From an uncultured Hyphomicrobiales bacterium (GTDB lineage: Bacteria > Pseudomonadota > Alphaproteobacteria > Rhizobiales > Xanthobacteraceae), in NCBI GenBank assembly GCA_903878085.1, contig CAIRGJ010000037.1:1-58066 (forward strand): 58,066 nucleotides of DNA. Direction: 5' to 3'. Below the pieces are notes generated by a model, which was given only the letters and a program-made list of their open reading frames with translations, was not told the origin of the DNA and made no database searches. Made by a program: the position numbers and the translations under genes. Below, piece by piece: positions 17,965 to 25,405 of this stretch; the first letter of the stretch is position 1; each line of letters opens with the position of its first letter.

Positions 17965-18720
17965 TCACAGACGGATCAGGCCGCGCCGCGAAGCCTCATA
18001 GACGGCCTCCGATCGATTGTTGGTTTGTAGTTTGCGGTAGATATTCTTGATGTGCACCGGCACTGTTTGTTTCGAGATTTCCAGCCGCTCGGCCAATTCG
18101 CCATAGGTGAAGCCTTTGGCAATTCCCCACAAAATGTCCATCTCGCGCGGCGTCAGCGGCTGTACGTCGGTCTGTTCGGGAGCTGAATTCGGCTTGGCTT
18201 GCCGCGCGCCAAAACCGCGCACGATGGTGCGGGCGATGGTCGATGAAATCGGCGAACGTCCGGCAAGCAGTTCGGTGATGGCGTCGAGAATATCGATCGG
18301 ATCGCTGTCCTTCAGCAGATAGCCTGTGGCCCCCGCTTCGATGGCTTCGATCACATTGCGGTCGTCGGCCAGTACCGAGATCACCATCGCTTCGGCATCG
18401 GGCTGATTTGTCCGCAGCATGCGAATGGCCTGCACCCCATGACCATCGGGCAAGTTGAGGTCGGTGATCAGAAGATCGATGGGTTTATCGCTGATCGCAG
18501 CTTTAGCCTCCGCAAGCGTGCCGCATGCCGCGACCAACTGCCCTCCGGGCCAGCTGCTGATGATAGCCGCCAGGCGCTCGCGCACGGGCGTGTCATCTTC
18601 GATCAGTAAGATGCGACAAGGAGTCTCGGCTTGACGCTTCATGTCGCCCACTTCGCCCGCTGCCGCAGCAGCCGCCCCATAGACTTGCACTATACCTGCT
18701 TCGGCGCCTGGGATTGTCAT
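17965..18720 (-). CDS. NarL/LuxR-type response regulator
   Basis: 251 residues from the first ATG. An internal ATG at 18642 (MKRQAETPCRILLIEDD) gives a more usual 225-residue protein. Receiver domain: acidic ED, phosphoacceptor D in LLITDLNLPDG (residue 61 from the second start), and the conserved K in YLLKDSDP. The C-terminal LuxR HTH is LTPREMDILWGIAKG...YGELAERLEISKQTV. It lies 192 bp before the start of the frameshifted kinase in the direction of transcription. It is divergent from the curli-like locus, the arrangement of csgD and csgBA in enterobacteria, so it is the obvious candidate regulator (inference). Confidence 0.9.
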   Translation of the reverse strand: MTIPGAEAGIVQVYGAAAAAAGEVGDMKRQAETPCRILLIEDDTPVRERLAAIISSWPGGQLVAACGTLAEAKAAISDKPIDLLITDLNLPDGHGVQAIRMLRTNQPDAEAMVISVLADDRNVIEAIEAGATGYLLKDSDPIDILDAITELLAGRSPISSTIARTIVRGFGARQAKPNSAPEQTDVQPLTPREMDILWGIAKGFTYGELAERLEISKQTVPVHIKNIYRKLQTNNRSEAVYEASRRGLIRL

Positions 18721-18908
18721 TTAATTGTACTGAAATGAGACATGGTGGCCTCCTGGTCTAGCGCCGCTCCGGAAGAAGCCATGCTGAACTTGCGCGGTAG
18801 GCCAGTGCACTACCCTCTTCATGGTATGGCGACCGCGCCTGCAACCGGTCCAAATACGCCCCGTTAGACTTTCGTTAACCAACAGGCGGCGGTTTGGGGA
18901 CTGGGGCG

Positions 18909-19298
18909 ATGAAATCATTGCGACCAATAGGCGCGACGTTGGCGGCGGCGGGACTGTTGGTCCTTTCGACGGCCGCTCAGGCGCAAAGCACATCGAGCAA
19001 TGGCTCGAACGCCGCCTCCGGCAGGATGTGGGGATCGTCCAGTTCGACCGGCAACGCAACGGATTCGAGCACGATACATAGCCAGGACGCCAACGCCGCC
19101 GGCCAAGTGAACGCCGCCAGGCTGGGCATGCTCATCGGTAACGGACCGAGCTTAACGATCACGTCTATCGGCTCACAGAACATCGTCAGCACGACGGTCC
19201 TTGGGAATAATAATTCGACCAATGTGAACACGACACAAACCTCGACGAACTCCGGATCCGTATCGAACAACGGCACGATCGCGAGAAACTCGCCATAG
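18909..19298 (+). CDS. small secreted Ser/Asn-rich protein (candidate amyloid or nucleator)
   Basis: 129 residues from ATG 18909, behind a GGGGACTGGGGCG ribosome-binding region; an in-frame ATG at 18894 lacks one. The signal peptide is MKSLRPIGATLAAAGLLVLS with cleavage near AQAQS. The mature part is rich in S, N, T and G (SSSSTGNATDSSTIHSQDAN) and ends in strand-turn sequence (GSQNIVSTTVLGNNNSTNVN, then TQTSTNSGSVSNNGTIARN), like the Asn/Gln ladder repeats of curlin-type proteins. No known family is firmly recognised. As the first gene of the divergent locus and just upstream of a CsgG homologue, it may be an exported fibre subunit or nucleator. Confidence 0.75.
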   Translation: MKSLRPIGATLAAAGLLVLSTAAQAQSTSSNGSNAASGRMWGSSSSTGNATDSSTIHSQDANAAGQVNAARLGMLIGNGPSLTITSIGSQNIVSTTVLGNNNSTNVNTTQTSTNSGSVSNNGTIARNSP

Positions 19299-19334
19299 AA
19301 ACGGCGAAGCACGGGACGTTTCACGGCATGCAGT

Positions 19335-19351
19335 GCGCGGAGCATCCGCGC
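19335..19351. other. short perfect hairpin ahead of the csgG-like gene
   Basis: GCGCGGA-GCA-TCCGCGC forms a 7-bp stem with a 3-nt loop, directly upstream of GGGAAG and 20 bp before ATG 19371. It could attenuate transcription or mask the ribosome site of the csgG-like gene; no T-run follows. Low certainty. Confidence 0.35.
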
Positions 19352-19381
19352 GGGAAGTGAGTTAGGTACCATGCGAGCGAT

Positions 19382-19390
19382 GGGGGGGGG
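19382..19390 (+). repeat. G9 homopolymer tract at the start of the csgG-like gene
   Basis: Nine consecutive G follow ATG 19371 and ATG 19380. In the present length, translation from either ATG stops at TAA 19392-19394. With one more G (or two fewer) the frame would join the CsgG-like coding sequence. It would then add a basic N-region to what is otherwise a very short lipoprotein signal. This is a candidate phase-variation or slippage site, or a homopolymer sequencing error. Confidence 0.7.
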
Positions 19391-19429
19391 CTAAGTGCAG
19401 GGCGCAATGCAGCCCTCAAAGCGGCTCTG

Positions 19430-20257
19430 ATGGCCGCCACGCTTATGTTGGGTGGATGCGCCGGGGGCTCGTCGTTCTGGAACACCTCCGATACCGATCT
19501 CGGCGGGCCGGACCGCAAGATCAGGGTCCCCGTCACCAAGGCGTCGATGCCGAGTTCAGTGCAGCCCTATCCCCGCATCGAGGGAACGCTGCAATGCATC
19601 CGGCGCACCGGCGTACTGCGTGGCAAGACCTTCGTTGTTGGCCCGTTCGCCGACTCGACCGGCAAGATCAACGCGGTGGCGGTCGGCGCGACCGGCAACT
19701 TCATCCCACAGGGCGGCAGTTCGTCCTACGTCACCGACGCACTGACAAAAGCCGGCGGCCAAGTGGTTTCGACTTACTTCGGGACGCCGACCAAGGCAGT
19801 GCCCTCGCAGTACGCCGTCAACGGCATCTTCAACAGCCTCGATTTCGGCACGCTCGCGCAAGCCGATGTACGGGTTTCCGGCATTGGCCCGACGCTCGAA
19901 CTCGGTTGGGCACAGCTTTCGCTTTCGATACAGCTCGATGAAGTGGCGACGCGGGTCAACCGGCAAATGAGCATGATTCAGCGTCCGGTGCGCTACACCC
20001 AACTTGGCGCGACCTCAGGGGCGATATTCAACAACTCGCTCGTGACCGGCAGCGCCAATGTGCAAAATCAAGAGCGTCTTCAACTCGAGGCGCTCAATGG
20101 ACCGATCGCGCTCGGCATCGCCGACGTGATCATGAAGGAATTCCCGCGCGCACGGCAGGAGTGCCTCGAGAAGATCGCCGACCTGCTGATCAAAGATGAC
20201 TATCAAAGTGACAATCCGCAGAGTTTGGCAACGGCCGCGATCACCGGACTTTATTGA
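19430..20257 (+). CDS. CsgG-family outer-membrane lipoprotein (curli-type secretion pore)
   Basis: 275 residues from ATG 19430. A lipobox LGGC occurs at residues 7-10, but the signal before it is too short and lacks a basic residue. The likely true N-terminus begins at ATG 19371 and is out of frame because of the G9 tract. The body fits CsgG/HfaB: RGKTFVVGPFADSTGKIN, then a Gly-rich segment and TDALTKAGGQVV, a GIFNSLDFGT strand and ELGWAQLSLSIQLDEVATR. Near the C-terminus comes GPIALGIADVIMKEF. CsgG forms a nonameric pore exporting curlin. It is followed 26 bp later by two large repetitive secreted proteins, its probable cargo. No CsgE or CsgF homologue was recognised. Confidence 0.8.
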   Translation: MAATLMLGGCAGGSSFWNTSDTDLGGPDRKIRVPVTKASMPSSVQPYPRIEGTLQCIRRTGVLRGKTFVVGPFADSTGKINAVAVGATGNFIPQGGSSSYVTDALTKAGGQVVSTYFGTPTKAVPSQYAVNGIFNSLDFGTLAQADVRVSGIGPTLELGWAQLSLSIQLDEVATRVNRQMSMIQRPVRYTQLGATSGAIFNNSLVTGSANVQNQERLQLEALNGPIALGIADVIMKEFPRARQECLEKIADLLIKDDYQSDNPQSLATAAITGLY

Positions 20258-20283
20258 ACTGAGCCGGCAACAGGAGAAGGAAA

Positions 20284-21624
20284 ATGACAGGGAAGTCTCT
20301 CTACCTTATGACGGGTGTTGCCGTAGCGGCGCTCCTGGCGGGCGCCCCCAGCGCATTCGCGCAGACGGCGGTCAGCCAAACGGCACTCAACAACAACGCC
20401 GTGATCAACACCGGCACCATCGGGACTGGCGCCGGCAGCCTAGGCCTCGGTGCCTCTGTGGCAGTCAGCGCGAGCGGCGCCGTATCCTCCACCTCATCGA
20501 CCGCGATCAACCAGGCGTTCGACGCGCCAAGCATTGGCGATGTTAATCAGGCTGCAACCAACGGCCAATGGGGCGTTCCTAACATAGGTATTAGCAACAC
20601 CGGCTCGCTCACAATTGGTGCCGGCACAGCTCAAGCGGGATCCTCGGCATCGGTTGGCGCGAGCGGCGCGGTTGCCGCTCTTTCTCTCACGGGCATCGGT
20701 GGCGCCAATAACTCAGCCTTCGCCGCGCAGTCCGTCGGCAACGTGACCCAAGGTACGGGTACGCCGAATATTCCAGTAAACGGGCAGTTGGTAAGCATCA
20801 CCAATGCCGGACCTGTCACCAACTCGGGAAGCATCGCCGCGTCCGGTTTGACGCTATCCGGCAATGGCGCGTCGGCTTCGGTCAGCGCGACCGGTGGTAT
20901 GGCCTCGGTATCAAGCACGTCCATCAACGCAACGTCATCCGGGACCCGGACAATCGGCACGGTTGAGCAGTCTGTCTTAAACACCGGCACCATCGGCAAC
21001 ACCTCGACCGGGCTGACCGTCGGCGACCTCTCAGGTGCTGGTACATCGGCGTCGGTGGGCGCCACTGGCGCGGCCGCATCGATTTCTGTTGCTTCGCTCG
21101 GCAGCGCCGGTGTCGCCGGCACGAACGTTGGCAACGTCAGTCAGAAGGCAGCGAGTCTATTGGACGTGACGAATACCGGTGGAACTGTGACGACTGGTGC
21201 GCTTTCGGGCAGCGGCGCAGGTGTGTCCATCAGTGCCACAGGAGGCATGTCCTCCGTTTCTCTGGCAAGCATCGGCAGCAATGCGGCGGTCAATACTGTT
21301 GGTACGGTCAACCAGACCAGCAGCGGCGTTGCACCGGTTACCAACTCCGGCACCATCTCGTCGGGTCCGCTTAGCGGCGTCGGCAGCTCGGCCGGCATCA
21401 GTGCGACAGGTTCGGCCACGTCGTTCTCGACAAGCAGCATCAGCGACACGACCGTCGGCGGCATTCCGGTGGTCGGCAATATCACTCAAGCTTCGAGCAC
21501 GAACCACGCTGTGCAGAATACCGGCACAGTAACGCTCGCTGCCGGCAACATGGGCAATGGTGCTAGCGCGGCGGTCTCGGCGATGGGCGCGGGTTCGTTC
21601 GTCTCGTTCCGTAGTGTGAAATGA
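20284..21624 (+). CDS. large secreted repeat protein A (about 7 units; putative CsgG cargo)
   Basis: 446 residues. The signal peptide is MTGKSLYLMTGVAVAALLAG, cleaved near AFAQT; the ribosome site is GGAGAAGG. The mature protein is almost entirely A, S, G, T, V, N and consists of about seven imperfect units of 45-60 residues. The unit pattern is N-T/S-G-T-I, then LSG-x-G-ASASV, SATG, xASVSxxSI and VGxVxQ, suggesting stacked beta-strands (solenoid or amyloid). There is no cysteine in the mature part. The last unit (TLAAGNMGNGASAAVSAMGA, ending SFRSVK) is nearly the same in protein B and may be an export or anchoring signal. The family is not recognised; a surface fibre or matrix role is inferred from the CsgG-like gene just upstream. 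Confidence 0.85.
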   Translation: MTGKSLYLMTGVAVAALLAGAPSAFAQTAVSQTALNNNAVINTGTIGTGAGSLGLGASVAVSASGAVSSTSSTAINQAFDAPSIGDVNQAATNGQWGVPNIGISNTGSLTIGAGTAQAGSSASVGASGAVAALSLTGIGGANNSAFAAQSVGNVTQGTGTPNIPVNGQLVSITNAGPVTNSGSIAASGLTLSGNGASASVSATGGMASVSSTSINATSSGTRTIGTVEQSVLNTGTIGNTSTGLTVGDLSGAGTSASVGATGAAASISVASLGSAGVAGTNVGNVSQKAASLLDVTNTGGTVTTGALSGSGAGVSISATGGMSSVSLASIGSNAAVNTVGTVNQTSSGVAPVTNSGTISSGPLSGVGSSAGISATGSATSFSTSSISDTTVGGIPVVGNITQASSTNHAVQNTGTVTLAAGNMGNGASAAVSAMGAGSFVSFRSVK

Positions 21625-21679
21625 ACTTAAGCCCAACCAACAAAACTCTGTGAATTTATCCGCAACAAGGGGAACTAAA

Positions 21680-23191
21680 ATGACACGCAAGTATCACTAT
21701 CTCATGGCGAGCGTTGCGGTGGCAGCGATCATGGCTGCCACGCCCAATGCCTTCGCGCAGACGGCGGTCAACCAAACGGCGACCAACAACTCGGCCGTAT
21801 CCAACCTTGCCACGAGCGCGATCGACACCGGGGTCGGCAACCTCGGGCTCGGCGCTTCGGTGGCGATCAGCGCCAGCGGCGCCGTATCGTCGACCTCGGC
21901 GACGGCGATCAACCAGGCCTTCAACGCGCCGACCTTCGGCTCCGTCACGCAAGGTGCAACCAACGCAGCGGCCGGCGATGTCAGCAACCTCGGGACGCTG
22001 ACGATCGGTACGGGTGCCGCTGGGTCGGGTTCGTCGGCATCGATTGGGGCAAGCGGCGCGGTTGCCGCGCTATCGCTCGCCGGTATCGGCGGTACCGGTG
22101 TTGGTACTAACTCAACCTTTACCGGACAGACTGTCGGCGCCGTTTCGCAGACCTCCGGCAACGCCGCAGGTGTTACCAACTCCGGAAGCATCGTCGGCGC
22201 TGGTCTGACACTGAGCGGCAGCGGCGCATCTGCCTCGGTCAGCGGGACCGGTGCCATGGCCACGGTGTCGAAAACTTCCATCGACGCAACGTCGTTCGGG
22301 GCCACGACGATCGGCGGGGTCGGGCAAACCGTCACGAACAGCGGGACGATCGGCAACACCTCAACCGGCTTGGCCGTCGGCGCCCTCTCGGGCGGCGGCG
22401 CATCGGCGTCGGTCGGCGCCACCGGCGCGGCGGCTTCCGTCTCCGTTGCCTCGATCGACAGCCCTGGCGCCACTGCCGGCGCCATCGCCGGCACCACGAT
22501 CGGTGCGACGGGGGGAGTTGGGCAAACCGTATCGAACACGGGGGCTACCTCCAACAGTTCGACTGGATTCACCGTCGGAGCCCTCTCGGGCAACGGCGCG
22601 TCGGCGTCCGTGGGCGCCACGGGTGCGGCCGCGTCCGTTTCCGTTGCCTCGATCGGCAGCGCTGGCGTCGGCAGCTCGACCGTCGGCAACATCACTCAGT
22701 CGTCGACCAACAATAACGCGACCGGCGTGAGCAATACCGGCGGCACCGTGACGACCGGCAATATTTCGGGCAGCGGCGCCGGTGTCTCGATCAGCGCGAC
22801 GGGCGGCATGAACTCGGTCTCGCTTTCGAGCAACACCAGCAATGCGGCGGTCAATACCGTTGGCACCGTCGGCCAGACCACGGCCAGCACGGGACCGGTC
22901 AGCAACACCGGCATCATCTCGGCAGGCCTGCTCAGTGGTGTCGGCAGCTCGGCGAATATCGGTGCGACCGGTGCGGCCTCGTCGTTCTCGGCCAGCAGCA
23001 TCAACGACACGACCGTCGGCGGCATTCCGCAGGTGGGCAACATCACGCAAAGCTCAACCAACAATGCGGGCAGCGCTGTCAGCAATACCGGCAAGATCAC
23101 GCTTGCTGCCGGCAACATGGGCACCGGCGCCAGCGCGTCGGTGTCCGCAATGGGCGCTGGCTCATTCGCCTCGTTCCGCAGCGTGAAGTAA
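21680..23191 (+). CDS. large secreted repeat protein B (about 8 units; paralogue of protein A)
   Basis: 503 residues from ATG 21680, preceded by AAGGGG in the same spacing as in protein A. The signal peptide is MTRKYHYLMASVAVAAIMAA, cleaved near AFAQT. It has the same repeat grammar as protein A with one extra unit: units 4 and 5 both carry VGALSGxGASASVGATGAAA, indicating an internal duplication. The end (AGNMGTGASASVSAMGAGSF, then SFRSVK) matches protein A. The two genes are a tandem duplication separated by 55 bp. It is probably another CsgG-exported fibre component (inference). Confidence 0.85.
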   Translation: MTRKYHYLMASVAVAAIMAATPNAFAQTAVNQTATNNSAVSNLATSAIDTGVGNLGLGASVAISASGAVSSTSATAINQAFNAPTFGSVTQGATNAAAGDVSNLGTLTIGTGAAGSGSSASIGASGAVAALSLAGIGGTGVGTNSTFTGQTVGAVSQTSGNAAGVTNSGSIVGAGLTLSGSGASASVSGTGAMATVSKTSIDATSFGATTIGGVGQTVTNSGTIGNTSTGLAVGALSGGGASASVGATGAAASVSVASIDSPGATAGAIAGTTIGATGGVGQTVSNTGATSNSSTGFTVGALSGNGASASVGATGAAASVSVASIGSAGVGSSTVGNITQSSTNNNATGVSNTGGTVTTGNISGSGAGVSISATGGMNSVSLSSNTSNAAVNTVGTVGQTTASTGPVSNTGIISAGLLSGVGSSANIGATGAASSFSASSINDTTVGGIPQVGNITQSSTNNAGSAVSNTGKITLAAGNMGTGASASVSAMGAGSFASFRSVK

Positions 23192-23219
23192 AGCCGGCGT
23201 AACGGCCAGGCATGACATT

Positions 23220-23257
23220 GCAGAGAGCCGGATTCGAACCAAGGTTCGGCTCTCTGC
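23220..23257. other. 11-bp-stem hairpin after repeat protein B, with a T-arm-like loop
   Basis: GCAGAGAGCCG and CGGCTCTCTGC pair perfectly around a 16-nt loop. On the minus strand the loop region reads GGTTCGAATCC, the tRNA T-arm consensus, but no complete tRNA cloverleaf can be built upstream. It lies 28 bp after the repeat-protein B stop, so a transcript-end or stability structure is plausible; no T-run follows. Confidence 0.45.
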
Positions 23258-23298
23258 GTATCGCAAGTGAAAAGCTGACACCGTGTGACGGGTGCCTT

Positions 23299-24063
23299 AT
23301 GAGGAATTTCATTCTTGCGTTCGGATTGACGGTCGCTATGATCATCATGGCCGGTTCCGTTGCTGCGCAAGCTCAGTGGGCGACGGCGCGCTCGTATCAA
23401 GAAAGATCGCCGCCACCGACCGAGCCGTCGATTGCTGTTGCCGCCCCACCAGCCTCACCCATTCCGCAGGTCGTGCCGCCGAAACCAGTCGTGCGGCACA
23501 TCGTCGTGCAACGGCACGCCAAAGGCCTTGCAATCCCCGTGACCACCCCGCCGCCCGACGTGCTTGTGATCATGGTGCGTGCCGCGCTTGCGGGCGTTAA
23601 TCAGGCAAATTTCACGGAGAACTATTCCGTCCTGCACGGCATGACGACACCGGCGCTGCAAACACGCGTGAATCCCGCCCAGTTCGGCAAGGCGTTCGTG
23701 AGCCTCCGCAAGCAAAATCTCGATCTGTCACCAGTCCTCGTCCTGCCGCCGCAGTTTACGGCGACTCCGGCAGTGACGCCGCAAGGCCTCCTTAGGCTCA
23801 CCGGCTTCTTTCCGTCGCGTCCGTTACAAATCAATTTTGCAATCGACTACCTGCCCGTTGACGGCTTTTGGTTGATTGACGCCATCTCTGTATCGGCGTT
23901 GCAGGCCGGCGTACCGGCACCCGCGCCGAGCCCCGTATCGGCCGCGCCGAGCACGAGCCCGTATGCGGCAGCACCTGTCATGAAGTCTGACTTCTGGGAG
24001 GCCCGCTTCACAAAGACCACTCATTTCGGACCGCGTTTGAGTTTCGCGGCCCAGCCACGTTAG
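23299..24063 (+). CDS. secreted Pro-rich protein of the curli-like locus, function unknown
   Basis: 254 residues from ATG 23299; the open frame extends upstream through the hairpin to a less likely ATG at 23212. The signal peptide is MRNFILAFGLTVAMIIMAGS, ending AAQAQ. A Pro-rich linker (about 34-70) precedes a mixed alpha/beta domain at about 88-200 (VMVRAALAGVNQANFTEN-type helix, then LRLTGFFPSRPLQINF and YLPVDGFWLIDAISV strands) with an NTF2-like look. A second Ala/Pro linker and a basic tail follow. No family is firmly recognised. Its position suggests a periplasmic or surface accessory factor of the export system. Confidence 0.75.
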   Translation: MRNFILAFGLTVAMIIMAGSVAAQAQWATARSYQERSPPPTEPSIAVAAPPASPIPQVVPPKPVVRHIVVQRHAKGLAIPVTTPPPDVLVIMVRAALAGVNQANFTENYSVLHGMTTPALQTRVNPAQFGKAFVSLRKQNLDLSPVLVLPPQFTATPAVTPQGLLRLTGFFPSRPLQINFAIDYLPVDGFWLIDAISVSALQAGVPAPAPSPVSAAPSTSPYAAAPVMKSDFWEARFTKTTHFGPRLSFAAQPR

Positions 24064-24079
24064 GCGACCGGGGTTGCCA

Positions 24080-24265
24080 ATGGACGACAAACAGAAATTT
24101 GCCGAAGGATTTCTTCAAGGCTGGCAATCGGTGGCGGGGCCCAGATTGCATTTTCCTGTAATTCCGGCGCCGCCTGCGCAAGTCAGCGGATCGCCATTTA
24201 TTCACGGCCTCATGAAAGGCATTGCGGCTGCCAAAAAGGAAATGGCTGAATTGAGCTTCGCGTGA
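24080..24265 (+). CDS. 61-residue conserved-looking cytoplasmic protein
   Basis: Starts at ATG 24080 (MDDKQKFAEGFLQGW), 16 bp after the preceding stop, with GGGG just upstream. It has no signal peptide. A helix with aromatic residues (FAEGFLQGWQSVAG), a Pro-rich turn (FPVIPAPPAQ) and a Lys-rich helix (GLMKGIAAAKKEMAEL) can be seen. It is in the same orientation and probably the same transcript as the curli-like genes. Function unknown. Confidence 0.6.
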   Translation: MDDKQKFAEGFLQGWQSVAGPRLHFPVIPAPPAQVSGSPFIHGLMKGIAAAKKEMAELSFA

Positions 24266-24322
24266 CGTAGTTCGGCACTTGCGGCCTAGTTGTGCCGCAG
24301 GACGTCGAGTAGCGAACGCTCC

Positions 24323-25327
24323 TTAGGCTTTTTCTATGGAGAGATATTTCTCCAGCGTCATCGGATTCGGCTTGATCGCGGGGTCGCGCACCGGAGTATC
24401 CTTAAACAGCGTCGCTTCCTCAAACCACGAACGCCGCGCCGGCGGCCCCCAGGGAAACGAGACATTAGGATCCGCGGGATCCCAGGCGGCCGGCTCGCTT
24501 TCGACGTCGATGACCTGATAGTGGGTGTTGAATAGCTCGCACCGGTGGCCGTCCGGATCGCGGAAATAGACGAACATCGCGTGGCCGGGGCCGTGGCGGC
24601 CCGGCCCACGATCCACGCGGCTGCCAAGACCCATCTGCCCGGCGACGTCACAGGCGTGCAACAGGTGGTGAACTTCCGGCGCCAGAAACGCGAAATGATG
24701 CAGCCGCGGACCGATCCCGTTGAAGAACACGATGTCGTGCGGGTTGCCTTTGCGCTGCAGGAACACGCCGCGCAGATCGTTGCCGCCGGACGGCGCAATG
24801 TATTCGGTCAGCATGAAGCCGAGCGACATATAGAACTCGCAGGCTTTGCGCACCTCCGGCGTGAGGATCTGATAGTGATCGAGCCGCAGCGCGCTGCCGC
24901 CTTTGTGCTGCCTGAAGCTCGTGATCATGCGCGGCATCACCGGCATGCTGGCGCAGAATTCCAGCGGCGTGCCGACCGGATCGGTGACGTGCAGCGTGCG
25001 GCCCTGGTGCGGGATCTTGACCCACGCCGTCGGACAGCCTTTGGCATCGAACACTGCCTTGGCCTTGTCCAGATCGCGCTCGGTAAAGATCCGCATGCCG
25101 ATGCGGGCGCAAGACGGCTCGCTGCCCTTGCGCAGCACGAGACTGTGGTGACATGCCTCCTCGACGCCGCGGAAATAGAGCGCATCGCCCTCCTCCGCGG
25201 TCAGAACGAGCCCGATGACCTCGGTATAGAAGTCGCGGCTTGCGGCCAGATCCTTCACCGTCAGGACGACATGGCTCGTCCGGGTGATGCGGAATTCAGG
25301 GTCGAGATTGGCCTGTGGCAGATCCAT
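24323..25327 (-). CDS. extradiol ring-cleavage dioxygenase, homoprotocatechuate 2,3-dioxygenase-like
   Basis: 334 residues from ATG 25327, chosen because GGGAGG precedes it; the frame extends 14 codons upstream. Two tandem VOC domains are present. In the second, H151 (RLDHYQ), H211 (LHHFAF) and E264 (HRCELFNTHY) sit where the iron or manganese ligands H155, H214 and E267 of homoprotocatechuate 2,3-dioxygenase lie. It should cleave a catechol-type ring with O2 in the cytoplasm. The downstream ring-fission enzymes of the hpa pathway are absent nearby, so the natural catechol is unknown. Confidence 0.85.
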   Translation of the reverse strand: MDLPQANLDPEFRITRTSHVVLTVKDLAASRDFYTEVIGLVLTAEEGDALYFRGVEEACHHSLVLRKGSEPSCARIGMRIFTERDLDKAKAVFDAKGCPTAWVKIPHQGRTLHVTDPVGTPLEFCASMPVMPRMITSFRQHKGGSALRLDHYQILTPEVRKACEFYMSLGFMLTEYIAPSGGNDLRGVFLQRKGNPHDIVFFNGIGPRLHHFAFLAPEVHHLLHACDVAGQMGLGSRVDRGPGRHGPGHAMFVYFRDPDGHRCELFNTHYQVIDVESEPAAWDPADPNVSFPWGPPARRSWFEEATLFKDTPVRDPAIKPNPMTLEKYLSIEKA

Positions 25328-25405
25328 AGCTTGCCTCCCTGCCGGCCATGGAACCGCGCCGGCAGCCAAAGCGCAAGTTCGGTCTCCAGCGAAGCTACAG
25401 CCGCT

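Noticed and set aside
21697-22695. Pro/Ala-rich minus-strand open frame of 332 codons opposite repeat protein B
   Set aside because: The repeat DNA keeps all frames open; composition (VAPTDADAP-type) is an antisense image of the Ala/Ser/Gly repeat units.
20284-23191. Regularly spaced repeats that could suggest a CRISPR array
   Set aside because: The repeats are protein-coding, variable in length, diverged at the DNA level and within intact genes with signal peptides.
23219-23310. A tRNA gene on the minus strand ending at 23219
   Set aside because: The T-arm-like sequence is present but no D-arm, anticodon arm or separate 5' acceptor strand can be placed; the complement is the adjacent hairpin arm.
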